In this document: piece by piece, positions 24,229 to 31,785 of the stretch
Layout of the letters: every line of letters starts with the position of its first letter
Numbering within the stretch: position 1 is the stretch's first letter
Assembly: GCA_023898385.1 (NCBI GenBank)
Contig: CP060220.1
Span: 124,001-188,000 of the forward strand
Reading direction: 5' to 3'
DNA: 64,000 nucleotides
DNA from: Pseudobdellovibrionaceae bacterium
GTDB lineage: Bacteria; Bdellovibrionota; Bdellovibrionia; Bdellovibrionales; UBA1609
Notes under the pieces: model-generated
Told to the model about the DNA's origin: nothing
The model's input: the letters and a program-made list of their open reading frames with translations, nothing else
Database searches by the model: none
Program-made: the position numbers and the translations under genes

Positions 24229-26124
24229 ATGGGAAAAATCATAGGAATTGACCTTGGGACCACAAACTCGTGTGTGGCGATTATGGAAGGCGGAGAGCCT
24301 AAAGTATTGGTCAACGAAGAAGGTGGGCGAACAACCCCCTCGGTTGTGGCATATACCAAGGACGGAGAAAAACTTGTTGGTCAAACGGCCAAGCGGCAGG
24401 CGGTGACTAACCCTGAAAATACAATTTATTCGGCCAAACGATTTATCGGTCGTCGATTTGGTGAAGCGGGTGAAGAGCTTAGACTTGTACCTTATAAAGT
24501 GGTGCAAAAAGGAGATGACTGTGCCTTTGATGTTCAGGGCAAAACAGTCACCCCAGAAGAAATTTCAGCCGCTATTTTGGGTAAGCTTAAAAAGGTAGCT
24601 GAAGATTACCTGGGTCATGAAGTGACTGAGGCAGTGATCACTGTGCCGGCTTATTTTAACGATGCCCAACGGCAGGCGACCAAAGATGCGGGTCGTATTG
24701 CTGGTCTTGATGTGAAGCGGATCATCAACGAGCCCACGGCAGCCGCTTTGGCGTACGGATTAGATAAAAAGAAAGACGAAAAAATTGCCATCTTCGATTT
24801 TGGCGGTGGTACTTTTGATATTTCCATTCTCGAAGTGGGTGACAATGTTGTCGAGGTGAAAGCCACAAATGGTGATACCCATTTGGGTGGAGACAACTTT
24901 GATACGACCATCTTAGAGTGGATTGTTGATGAGTTTAAAAAAGATCAAGGCATTGATCTGACAAAAGATAAAATGGCCCTTCAGCGTTTAAAAGAAGCTG
25001 CTGAAAAGGCAAAAATTGAATTGAGCTCACGTCAAGACACAGACATCAATTTGCCATTTATCACAGCCGATCAATCCGGTCCTAAGCATCTCAACTTAAA
25101 ATTGTCTCGTTCGAAGTTTGAGCAAATGACAGAAAAATTAGTGGAACGTGCCATGGAGCCTTGCCGAAAAGCACTTAAAGATGCCGGTATGACTTCAGCC
25201 GACATTGATGAAGTGGTCTTGGTTGGTGGTTCAACTCGAATTCCAAAAATTCAAGAAGCAGTGAAAGCGTTTTTTAAGAAAGAGCCGAACCGTTCAGTGA
25301 ACCCCGATGAAGTTGTGGCCATTGGTGCTGCGGTTCAAGGTGGTGTGTTAGCCGGTGATGTAAAAGATGTTCTGCTCTTAGATGTGACTCCTCTATCGTT
25401 GGGTATTGAAACCTTAGGCGGAGTGATGACCAAGCTTATTGATCGTAACACCACAATCCCCACTCGAAAATCACAGGTGTTTTCAACAGCGCAAGACAAT
25501 CAACCTAGTGTGGATGTACATGTGCTGCAAGGTGAGCGTGAAATGGCTAGCGACAATAAATCATTGGGTCGATTTGAGCTTATGGGTATTCCGCCAGCAC
25601 CTCGTGGTGTGCCTCAGGTCGAAGTGACTTTTGACATTGATGCCAACGGTATCTTGAATGTGTCGGCCAAAGACCTTGGCTCTGGTAAAGAACAAGCCAT
25701 TAAGATCACTGCGAAGTCAGGTCTTTCTGAGGACGAAATCAACCAAATGGTGAAAGATGCAGAGTCTCATGCTGAAGACGACAAAAAACGTCGTGACGAA
25801 GTGATGGCTCGCAACAACCTTGATAACTTGGCCTATCAGACAGAAAAACTCGTTCGAGATAACGAGAAAGACATTTCTGCTGAAGACAAGAAGAAGGCTG
25901 AGGACTTGGTGGCTAAAGCTAGAAAAGCCATTGAGGCCAATGCGGCTCTTGCTGAACTGAAAGACCTAGAAAGTGAATTGACTTCAATAAGCCATTCGCT
26001 CAGCAGTTCGCTTTATGAAAAACAGAAGAACTCAGGCGGTGCGGGTCAAGGCGGTGGAGCTCAGGCGTCTGCTGATAGTAACGACGAAGACGTTATTGAT
26101 GCCGACTATAAAGAAACAGATTAA
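24229..26124 (+). CDS. dnaK: Chaperone protein DnaK (Hsp70)
   Basis: Encodes 631 residues. The ATPase domain shows IGIDLGTTNSCVAIMEG, INEPTAAALAYGLDK, the phosphate-2 motif IFDFGGGTFDIS and VVLVGGSTRIPKIQ. The interdomain linker is DVLLLDVTPLSLGIE. The substrate-binding domain and helical lid follow, and the tail ends in the usual Gly/Ala-rich, acidic sequence (DEDVIDADYKETD). It binds unfolded proteins in cycles with DnaJ and GrpE (no grpE in this window). It has its own heat-shock-type promoter and terminator. Confidence 0.97.
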   Translation: MGKIIGIDLGTTNSCVAIMEGGEPKVLVNEEGGRTTPSVVAYTKDGEKLVGQTAKRQAVTNPENTIYSAKRFIGRRFGEAGEELRLVPYKVVQKGDDCAFDVQGKTVTPEEISAAILGKLKKVAEDYLGHEVTEAVITVPAYFNDAQRQATKDAGRIAGLDVKRIINEPTAAALAYGLDKKKDEKIAIFDFGGGTFDISILEVGDNVVEVKATNGDTHLGGDNFDTTILEWIVDEFKKDQGIDLTKDKMALQRLKEAAEKAKIELSSRQDTDINLPFITADQSGPKHLNLKLSRSKFEQMTEKLVERAMEPCRKALKDAGMTSADIDEVVLVGGSTRIPKIQEAVKAFFKKEPNRSVNPDEVVAIGAAVQGGVLAGDVKDVLLLDVTPLSLGIETLGGVMTKLIDRNTTIPTRKSQVFSTAQDNQPSVDVHVLQGEREMASDNKSLGRFELMGIPPAPRGVPQVEVTFDIDANGILNVSAKDLGSGKEQAIKITAKSGLSEDEINQMVKDAESHAEDDKKRRDEVMARNNLDNLAYQTEKLVRDNEKDISAEDKKKAEDLVAKARKAIEANAALAELKDLESELTSISHSLSSSLYEKQKNSGGAGQGGGAQASADSNDEDVIDADYKETD

Positions 26125-26158
26125 TCGAAAAACGTAAGCCAAGTTAGAGGCTACGACG

Positions 26159-26190
26159 AAAACCCGACGCAGATAGCGTCGGGTTTTTTT
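26159..26190 (+). terminator. dnaK terminator
   Basis: A stem AAAACCCGACGC / GCGTCGGGTTTT with the 5-base loop AGATA, followed by T residues, lies about 35 bases after the dnaK stop and extends to the end of the convergent gene at 26189. Confidence 0.9.
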
Positions 26191-26824
26191 ATTCCCCTTT
26201 AAAGCCTAAATCATCATCAAGTGATGTTTTAAGCCCAAAGCTAATATAAGAAGACGCGTTTACGATATTAATTCCGGCTTCCACATACCAAAAATATTTA
26301 TTCCACTCTGGATTGTTAAACTTAGTGCCAATGGCCATTTGCATTGTGGCATCCGTGCCGCCGTTGCTGTTGCGAATACCAAGTGGCAGCGCCAGGTAAG
26401 CGTTAAATCGCCCCACTTCGCTTGGAAAAACTTTACTCGCCATAGGGTGAGCCCTAAGCGACACCTCGGTGACATCATCTTGTTTTGCCACTAAAACTCC
26501 GGCGAGAATCCCCACAGCTGGTTGAGTTTCTGTGTCTGGAAAGGGCACCCACTTGTAGAAGCCACCTAGTTGATAGTCGGTGTATCCAAACCCAAGCAGG
26601 CCTCGCAACGTCGAACTATCGCCCAGGCCATAGTCAATTCGACCCGTGATGTTAATTCCGGTTTGATTGGATGTGAGGATTTGGGTCTCGGCCAGTCCTT
26701 CAAATTTTCCGGTGGGAGTAATATCGCCTGTAGTTAAATGAGAATAAAAAGCCTGAGCCGAAGGGGGAAGGCCAATAAGACCTATCAATAGGCCCAGTAA
26801 TCCAAACTGAAATGAATGCCGCAT
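26189..26824 (-). CDS. Outer-membrane beta-barrel protein, unknown function
   Basis: Encodes 211 residues with a Sec signal peptide (LLGLLIGLIGLPPSAQA). The mature protein alternates polar and aromatic/hydrophobic residues (FEGLAETQILTSNQTG, GLLGFGYTDYQLGGFYKW), as in an 8-10 strand barrel. It ends SSYISFGLKTSLDDDLGFKGE, so the last strand is not at the very C-terminus. No family was recognised. It converges with dnaK. Confidence 0.7.
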   Translation of the reverse strand: MRHSFQFGLLGLLIGLIGLPPSAQAFYSHLTTGDITPTGKFEGLAETQILTSNQTGINITGRIDYGLGDSSTLRGLLGFGYTDYQLGGFYKWVPFPDTETQPAVGILAGVLVAKQDDVTEVSLRAHPMASKVFPSEVGRFNAYLALPLGIRNSNGGTDATMQMAIGTKFNNPEWNKYFWYVEAGINIVNASSYISFGLKTSLDDDLGFKGE

Positions 26825-26993
26825 TTAAGAACTCCTTAGAAGTGGGCGGCCTGATCTTAGTCCCTTGAGTCCCGCTTTGACAAGTCGCGAGTCACGGCCA
26901 CTTGGCAGTATGCCGACTTTTTTGTGGCAAGTGTTTGAGAATTTTCACCACAGCCTTAACTTTTCAATGAAAAATGCCGTTAAAAGAATTGCT

Positions 26994-28253
26994 ATGGCAA
27001 GATTCACTACTCGAAAAGGTCTAGTTTTTAAAACCCTGATGGGTGTGGCATTCTCCGGGATGTTGTGGCCAGTTTTTGCATCTGCTCAGGGTGAGTGTTT
27101 GTGCCCCCCTGTAGAATGTGACCCTTGTGAACAGCAAGAGAGCGTACAATTTTACACTCAAAAATGCGAACAAGGTGAGCAGCTGAAAAGTTGTGCAAAG
27201 GCCAAATGTGTGCCGAAAAAACCCCTGCCGATGCATTGCCGGGTGGCGGCTTCAAGCAAGAAACAAGAAAGCAAAAAGTCTACGAAGTCTTCGGACCGAA
27301 TGCCCGCATCATTGAAAAAGTTAGAACATTTGCCCCTACAAGGTGACATAGCCGGCACGGTGACGGCGGTCTCGGGACAGAGCTGGGTGAGTGTCGGGGA
27401 GGGGAAAAAATCAAGCGTTCAACTAAATATGCCCATTCACACACTTGACCAGATCGAGACCGAAATAGGTGGTCAAGTTCAGGTGGATTTTAATGATGGT
27501 AGTCGAATCTTGATTTTTGAAAATAGCGTGATTCGACTGAGCATTGTTGAAAAACAAAAATCAAATATTTGGAATCAGCTTTTGGATTTATTCCAAGGTA
27601 AAGTGCGCAACCAAACTGCTGATGGGCAAAACAAATTTCAGGTGCGCACCAAGCATGCCGTGGTCGGTGGAGCCGGAGCCGACTTTTTTGTTAATCACAC
27701 AGAAGGTGATCGTGCCGTTACGAAGGTCCAAACCCTGAAAGGCCAGGTGGAACTATCCAGTCGGGATGGCGAGCAAAAAATTGAAGTGAAAAACGGAGAA
27801 AGCTCAAGCTTTGTTGTGACCAAATCTCCAGCCAGTGTGTTTACAGAGGATGAGCTGAGCGAATTTGTGGCCCAAGGATATATGACTCCCATTTACAAAA
27901 TGAAGGCCAAAGAATTGGATCAACTTAAAAAACAGGGCTTTGTTGATTCAGGCTCGGCGAGGTTAGAGCGTGGCCTGGCCAGTACATCTGCGGGTTTTAA
28001 GAAAACCAAGTCTCCAGCGGCGCCAGAAAATTTCATTTGCAGTCAACCCACGGCTTCGTTCAATCAGTGCTCATGGGAGTGTGTGGGCAATCCCAAGGGC
28101 AGCAAGGCCTGTCGGGGTGAGTTGCCACAAGTGCGGTGTGTGCGCCGACGCTGCAACGCCAACGGCATGTGGGCCGACGAGATCCCCTTGCCGGCGATTC
28201 AAGCCGACAAGTGTATTGGCAACAAAGTGAAAGTGGACACCTGCGACTATTGA
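26994..28253 (+). CDS. FecR-domain exported protein
   Basis: Encodes 419 residues from the ATG at 26994; an open frame extends upstream to 26865, and the true start is uncertain because no strong RBS is seen. After a signal peptide (GVAFSGMLWPVFASAQG) comes a Cys-rich segment (CLCPPVECDPC, CEQGEQLKSCAKAKC). Residues about 115-260 form a FecR-type domain (GDIAGTVTAVSGQSWVSVGEGK; VQVDFNDGSRILIFENSVI; KHAVVGGAGADFFV; VTKVQTLKGQVELSS). The C-terminus has eight more Cys. Such FecR-domain proteins occur outside iron regulation as envelope proteins. The last 100 bases of the gene are repeated at 30048-30147, where only this gene tail is left. Confidence 0.75.
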   Translation: MARFTTRKGLVFKTLMGVAFSGMLWPVFASAQGECLCPPVECDPCEQQESVQFYTQKCEQGEQLKSCAKAKCVPKKPLPMHCRVAASSKKQESKKSTKSSDRMPASLKKLEHLPLQGDIAGTVTAVSGQSWVSVGEGKKSSVQLNMPIHTLDQIETEIGGQVQVDFNDGSRILIFENSVIRLSIVEKQKSNIWNQLLDLFQGKVRNQTADGQNKFQVRTKHAVVGGAGADFFVNHTEGDRAVTKVQTLKGQVELSSRDGEQKIEVKNGESSSFVVTKSPASVFTEDELSEFVAQGYMTPIYKMKAKELDQLKKQGFVDSGSARLERGLASTSAGFKKTKSPAAPENFICSQPTASFNQCSWECVGNPKGSKACRGELPQVRCVRRRCNANGMWADEIPLPAIQADKCIGNKVKVDTCDY

Positions 28254-28323
28254 TTCTCGTATTCAGGGTCAGTTTCTGATTCAACGTCAGATCCCATGCC
28301 CGAATCCATGTCAGAACCCATGT
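28154..28323. repeat. 170-bp direct duplication, copy A
   Basis: This segment matches 30048-30217 at a constant offset of 1894 bases with only scattered mismatches. It covers the last 100 bases of the FecR-domain gene and then, on the minus strand, the last 24 codons of the repeat-protein gene (ending ESETDPEYENQ) in the correct frame. Copy A therefore keeps the FecR-domain gene whole and a remnant of its former neighbour. Confidence 0.9.
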
Positions 28324-28566
28324 TTCCATGGCTTTACTGGGCGTTTCTACCTTTGTTTCGGACAATCACGAACGTGAAAGGCCGTTAGGCCGATCCTTCA
28401 TTTTCGGCAAGGCGTTGACCTGAGTGGCATGGCCGTTATCAACATAGACGTTTCTGGAACCGCTGGAATAGACTTTATGGGCCCTGCGACATCAATTCGC
28501 CGACTGGTTCTAATCCAAAGTTGGAATTTGGATTGACACCCAGGCCAGAAAAGAATAGCATTTTCA
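28254..28566. other. Junction region before the DUF4143 ATPase gene
   Basis: The first 70 bases are a minus-strand remnant of the repeat-protein gene. The rest (28324-28566) is the left part of the inserted segment. It has a short plus-strand frame (around 28428-28535) reading INIDVSGTAGIDFMGPATS, which could be a fragment of a lost gene. No complete gene is visible. Confidence 0.45.
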
Positions 28567-29724
28567 ATGATGTACGCTCGTGATATTTCTAAAAATTTTA
28601 TTGCGGCCTTAGAAAAATACCCTGTAGTTGTATTGATGGGCCCGCGGCAATCGGGAAAAACAACCCTTTCAAGGGCCTTGTTTCCCGAGTTTAACTACGT
28701 CTCATTAGAGCAGCCTGACATTCGAAAAATCGCGTTGGAAGATCCACTCGCTTTTTTTAAAAATCACCACGGGAACCTTATTATCGACGAAGTCCAACGG
28801 GTCCCCGAGCTTTTGTCGTACATACAGGGCATTATTGACGAGCCCAATTGCACACAAAAATTTATATTAACGGGTTCACAGCAATTTTTATTAATGGAAA
28901 AAGTGGCCCAAACACTCGCCGGAAGAACAAGAATTTTAAAACTTTTGCCTCTAAGCTGGTCGGAGTATGCCCATGACGCCGAATTGGAAGAAGTTATTGT
29001 TCAAGGTGGTTACCCAAGGATACACGATAAAAATCTAAATCCTGGCGAATGGCATTCTCAGTATTTCCAAACGTATGTTGAACGAGATGTTAGAGAAGTT
29101 TTGCAAATTGGAGACCTGGTTGCGTTTGAGAGATTTATTCGGTTATGTGCCGGCCGAGTGGGCCAACTGATTAACTATGAGTCTTTGGGCAATGATGCGG
29201 GCGTAACTCAACCCACTGCAAAGTCATGGCTTTCGACCTTGAACGTAAGTTTTATTACGACTTTTCTCCCACCACATTTTAAGAATTTTTCGAAAAGAAT
29301 TATAAAAACGCCTAAGCTGTACTTTTACGACACAGGATTATTGTGTTGGTTATTAAACATAAAAAACGCGAACGATCTAAAGTCTCACCCACTAAGAGGA
29401 CCGATTTTTGAAAATTGGGTGGTAAGCGAGTATCTTAAGCACTATTATAATCGGGGCGAAGAGCCCTCGTTGTATTTCTGGCGCTCGCAAAAAGGCAAAG
29501 AAGTCGATTTAATTATTGATCGAGGCTCCAAGCTATTTCCTATTGAAATCAAAAGTGGCGTTACATTTCAAAGTGAATGGATAAAGGCGATTGACTACTT
29601 TAATGATTTACAGTCCGCTGAAAACTTACCAAGTGCATGTGTATATGGCGGCAACAAGAACCAAATTTTTAAAAATACACAGGTCTTATCGTGGAAGCAA
29701 CCTATAGCAGATTTGCCTGAATGA
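28567..29724 (+). CDS. AAA_14/DUF4143 ATPase
   Basis: Encodes 385 residues. The N-terminal AAA_14 domain has Walker A GPRQSGKTTL (about residue 26), Walker B LIIDEVQRVPEL and sensor FILTGSQQF, then LAGRTRILKLLPLSWSEY and the GGYPR motif. The C-terminal DUF4143 domain has a PD-(D/E)xK-like nuclease core (FWRSQKGKEVDLII ... FPIEIKSG). Members are common, often horizontally moved single-gene units of unproven function; association with toxin-antitoxin-like or defence roles has been proposed for this class. The gene looks more AT-rich than its neighbours and lies between the two copies of a 170-bp duplication. Confidence 0.9.
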   Translation: MMYARDISKNFIAALEKYPVVVLMGPRQSGKTTLSRALFPEFNYVSLEQPDIRKIALEDPLAFFKNHHGNLIIDEVQRVPELLSYIQGIIDEPNCTQKFILTGSQQFLLMEKVAQTLAGRTRILKLLPLSWSEYAHDAELEEVIVQGGYPRIHDKNLNPGEWHSQYFQTYVERDVREVLQIGDLVAFERFIRLCAGRVGQLINYESLGNDAGVTQPTAKSWLSTLNVSFITTFLPPHFKNFSKRIIKTPKLYFYDTGLLCWLLNIKNANDLKSHPLRGPIFENWVVSEYLKHYYNRGEEPSLYFWRSQKGKEVDLIIDRGSKLFPIEIKSGVTFQSEWIKAIDYFNDLQSAENLPSACVYGGNKNQIFKNTQVLSWKQPIADLPE

Positions 29725-30047
29725 TCGCGGTCATTGCCAATGCGACGGCAGATTAAATTCGTATTCTCAGATAGATCAAGAAAATATAGGGGTTAGTCAT
29801 GTGTTCACCAGTTTGAATTTATTTGACAAATTTCTTACGAATTTTTTGATGTTACTATGTCGTTCATGTCGTGAAGCCACCGAACTGGATCAGACTAGGT
29901 CTCCGCCGCAGCACGAATGCAAATTTCATTACTTGCTGCACTCGCCGCAGAAGCGCTTGGGCAATCATATGTTATTGGCAACTGGTTCTGACCGAACTTG
30001 TGGCCACCTGCGGGGGGGTGAAAAATTCGGTTGTGCCCAAAGGCAGT
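29725..30047. other. Junction region after the DUF4143 ATPase gene
   Basis: No convincing complete gene. A short plus-strand frame (about 29918-29989) reads MQISLLAALAAEALGQSY and then stops; it may be a gene fragment. The region ends where copy B of the 170-bp duplication begins. Confidence 0.4.
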
Positions 30048-30217
30048 CAACGCCAACGGCATGTGGGCGGACGAGATCCACTTGCCGGCGATTCAAGCCG
30101 ACAAGTGTATTGGCAACAAAGTGAAAGTGGACACCGGCGACTATTGATTCTCGTATTCAGGGTCAGTGTCTGATTCAACGTCAGAGTCCATGCCTGAGCC
30201 AATGTCAGAACCCATGT
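30048..30217. repeat. 170-bp direct duplication, copy B
   Basis: Matches 28154-28323. Copy B keeps the end of the repeat-protein gene whole (stop at 30141) and carries only the tail of the FecR-domain gene, with changes such as CTGC to CGGC that replace a Cys codon. Together the copies suggest that a segment of about 1.72 kb (28324-30047) entered a FecR-gene/repeat-gene junction. Confidence 0.9.
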
Positions 30218-30602
30218 CTGAATCCATATCAGAACCCATGCCTGAATCCATGTCAGAACCCATGCCTGAGTCCATGTCAGAACCCATGCCTGAATCCATG
30301 TCAGAACCCATGCCTGAATCCATGTCAGAACCCATGCCTGAGTCCATGTCAGAGCCCATGCCTGAATCCATGTCAGAGCCCATGCCTGAATCTATGTCAG
30401 AGCCCATGCCTGAGTCTACGCCAGAACCCATATCAGAGTTCATGTCAGATTCAGAGTCTGTGTCCAAAGTGGACTCCGTCTCTGAGACGGTGTCATCAGG
30501 GTGAGTGGTCGACTCCTTATGGCCAAGTCCGAACCAATTAAATGCGATGGCTGCGCCAATTAGTAAAATAAGTATAAAACCAATGCGAATTAAATTTTTC
30601 AT
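30141..30602 (-). CDS. Membrane-anchored protein with MGSDMDSG repeats
   Basis: Encodes 153 residues from the ATG at 30602, which has GGAGG six bases upstream. A single membrane helix (IGFILILLIGAAIAFNWFG) is followed by an acidic Ser/Thr/Asp linker and an array of eight-residue repeats (GMGSDMDS), ending ESDTDPEYENQ. The array is very acidic and probably extended or metal-binding, exposed outside the inner membrane. No enzymatic domain is present. Its C-terminal 24 codons are also found as a remnant at 28251-28323. Confidence 0.75.
   Translation of the reverse strand: MKNLIRIGFILILLIGAAIAFNWFGLGHKESTTHPDDTVSETESTLDTDSESDMNSDMGSGVDSGMGSDIDSGMGSDMDSGMGSDMDSGMGSDMDSGMGSDMDSGMGSDMDSGMGSDMDSGMGSDMDSDMGSDIGSGMDSDVESDTDPEYENQ
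30205..30420. repeat. Nine 24-bp tandem repeats inside the repeat-protein gene
   Basis: Nine consecutive 24-base units differ at only a few positions (TCAGAACCCATGCCTGAATC followed by CATG is the commonest form). They encode eight-residue units, so copy-number change would keep the frame. Absence of spacers excludes a CRISPR array. Confidence 0.9.
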
Positions 30603-30741
30603 CAAGGCCTCCAAAATGTAGTGAAACCAGCCACTAGATAATCCAACGGAAGCCCGAAGCCAATAATGCGCCGCACACCGAGTTCTTCCATTGCGATTTT
30701 TGACGGTTTTCAATATAAGGGAAGGCTCAAATCACGCATGT

Positions 30742-30818
30742 GGCGGCCGTAGCTCAGTTGGTAGAGCCCCGGATTGTGATTCCGGTTGTCGTGGGTTCGA
30801 GCCCCATCGGTCGCCCCA
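30742..30818 (+). tRNA. tRNA-His (anticodon GTG)
   Basis: A full cloverleaf is present: acceptor GCGGCCG pairs with CGGTCGC, the D arm is GCTCAGTTGGTAGAGC, the anticodon loop TTGTGAT contains GTG, and the T arm is GTGGG-TTCGAGC-CCCAT (the stem being GTGGG/CCCAT with one G-T pair). The extra G at -1 (30742) pairs with discriminator C73, a hallmark of tRNA-His. CCA is encoded (30816-30818). Confidence 0.95.
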
Positions 30819-30834
30819 TTTTAGGGAAGCGGTT

Positions 30835-31062
30835 TTGAAAAAATCGGCACCACACATTTCCGATCATTTGACCCAAGCTGAAGAACATCGCAAAGCTGCG
30901 CTCTCAAAAATGTCGTTTGCCGAGAAATGGCAGCAGGCTCTTCATCTTAGGGAAGTGGCTTGGTCTATGAAGCGATCCTTTTTGCAGCAAAGGCATCCTC
31001 ATTGGACCGAGGCCGAGCTCAACGCTGAGTTAAGAAAGATATTTCTGTATGCTAGCACCTGA
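30835..31062 (+). CDS. Small protein paired with a nucleotidyltransferase
   Basis: Encodes 75 residues from a TTG at 30835, preceded by AGGGAAG; a longer frame would run through tRNA-His and is rejected. The protein is helical and basic (FAEKWQQALHLREVAWSMKR, then HWTEAELNAELRKIFLYAS). It overlaps the next gene by 14 bases, which suggests tight coupling. Small partners of this type occur next to solitary nucleotidyltransferase-fold genes; an antitoxin-like role is speculative. Confidence 0.65.
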   Translation: MKKSAPHISDHLTQAEEHRKAALSKMSFAEKWQQALHLREVAWSMKRSFLQQRHPHWTEAELNAELRKIFLYAST

Positions 31063-31600
31063 CCCTATTTGGATATTCGTGGAAAAATTAGAATCCGCAG
31101 GGTTCAAGTATATGACTACGGGGTCAGTTGCAGCCATATTTTATGGCGAGCCCCGGTTAACTCACGATATAGACATAGTAATCCATCTTGATGCAGACGA
31201 CGTAAAAAAGTTTGAACGACTCTTCCCATTGGCCGAATATTACTGCCCCCCTGAAGAAGTGATTCTCATTGAAATGCGCCGTAGGCCCTACGGGCACTTC
31301 AGCCTTATTCATCATTCAACGGGCTTCAAGGCTGATATTTATCTTGAAGGGGGAGATGAGCTACACAAGTGGGCCTTTGAAAGAACCAAGCGCATCGTTG
31401 TATCTGAGGGGAGGGGTTTGTTTCTGGCGCCACCCGAATACTTGATCATCCGAAAGCTTGAGTTTTACCGCGAAGGAAAATCCAGCAAACATCTTCAAGA
31501 TATTTCTAATATATTGCCACAAGTGAAAGATCAGCTTGATATGGCATTTTTGAATGACCAATTGAAAAAGAGGGGCCTTGAGCCCTTTTGGCATAGTTAG
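31049..31600 (+). CDS. Nucleotidyltransferase-fold protein
   Basis: Encodes 183 residues. The motif TTGSVAAIFYGEPRLTHDID (residues 23-42) followed by IVIHL fits the nucleotidyltransferase fold with a GS and a DxD pair, as in AbiEii-like and DUF6036-like proteins. A later strand, GFKADIYLEG, supplies the third Asp. The conserved tail LAPPEYLIIRKLEFYREGKS with KHLQDI is typical of this class (K, R-K and D residues). It is co-transcribed with the 75-residue gene just upstream, immediately after tRNA-His. A toxin role is possible but not shown. Confidence 0.75.
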   Translation: MLAPDPIWIFVEKLESAGFKYMTTGSVAAIFYGEPRLTHDIDIVIHLDADDVKKFERLFPLAEYYCPPEEVILIEMRRRPYGHFSLIHHSTGFKADIYLEGGDELHKWAFERTKRIVVSEGRGLFLAPPEYLIIRKLEFYREGKSSKHLQDISNILPQVKDQLDMAFLNDQLKKRGLEPFWHS

Positions 31601-31785
31601 GGTTCCAGGTCCTAAACCTGATCACTCTGCGTCGAAGACGGTATGTCGTTTTCAACATGCAATCACATTTCAGGTCATGGGGCGCAGAGAATAGATGCTG
31701 ACAAGAAAGATCCCGCATTTCGGCGTACCCGAATTACATTTTGTGGTAGTCTGTCCTTCGCAGTCACAGCAACAGTTAGGAAAGT

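Noticed and set aside
30205..30420. Possible CRISPR array
   Set aside because: The 24-bp units are contiguous without spacers and encode in-frame peptide repeats.
30166..30504. Plus-strand ORF of PMSEPMPES repeats opposite the tandem-repeat gene
   Set aside because: It is the antisense shadow of a 24-bp array; the minus strand has a good RBS, a start and a membrane helix, while this frame has none.
30691..30834. N-terminal extension of the 75-residue protein through tRNA-His
   Set aside because: The extension would translate the tRNA gene; the TTG at 30835 has its own RBS.
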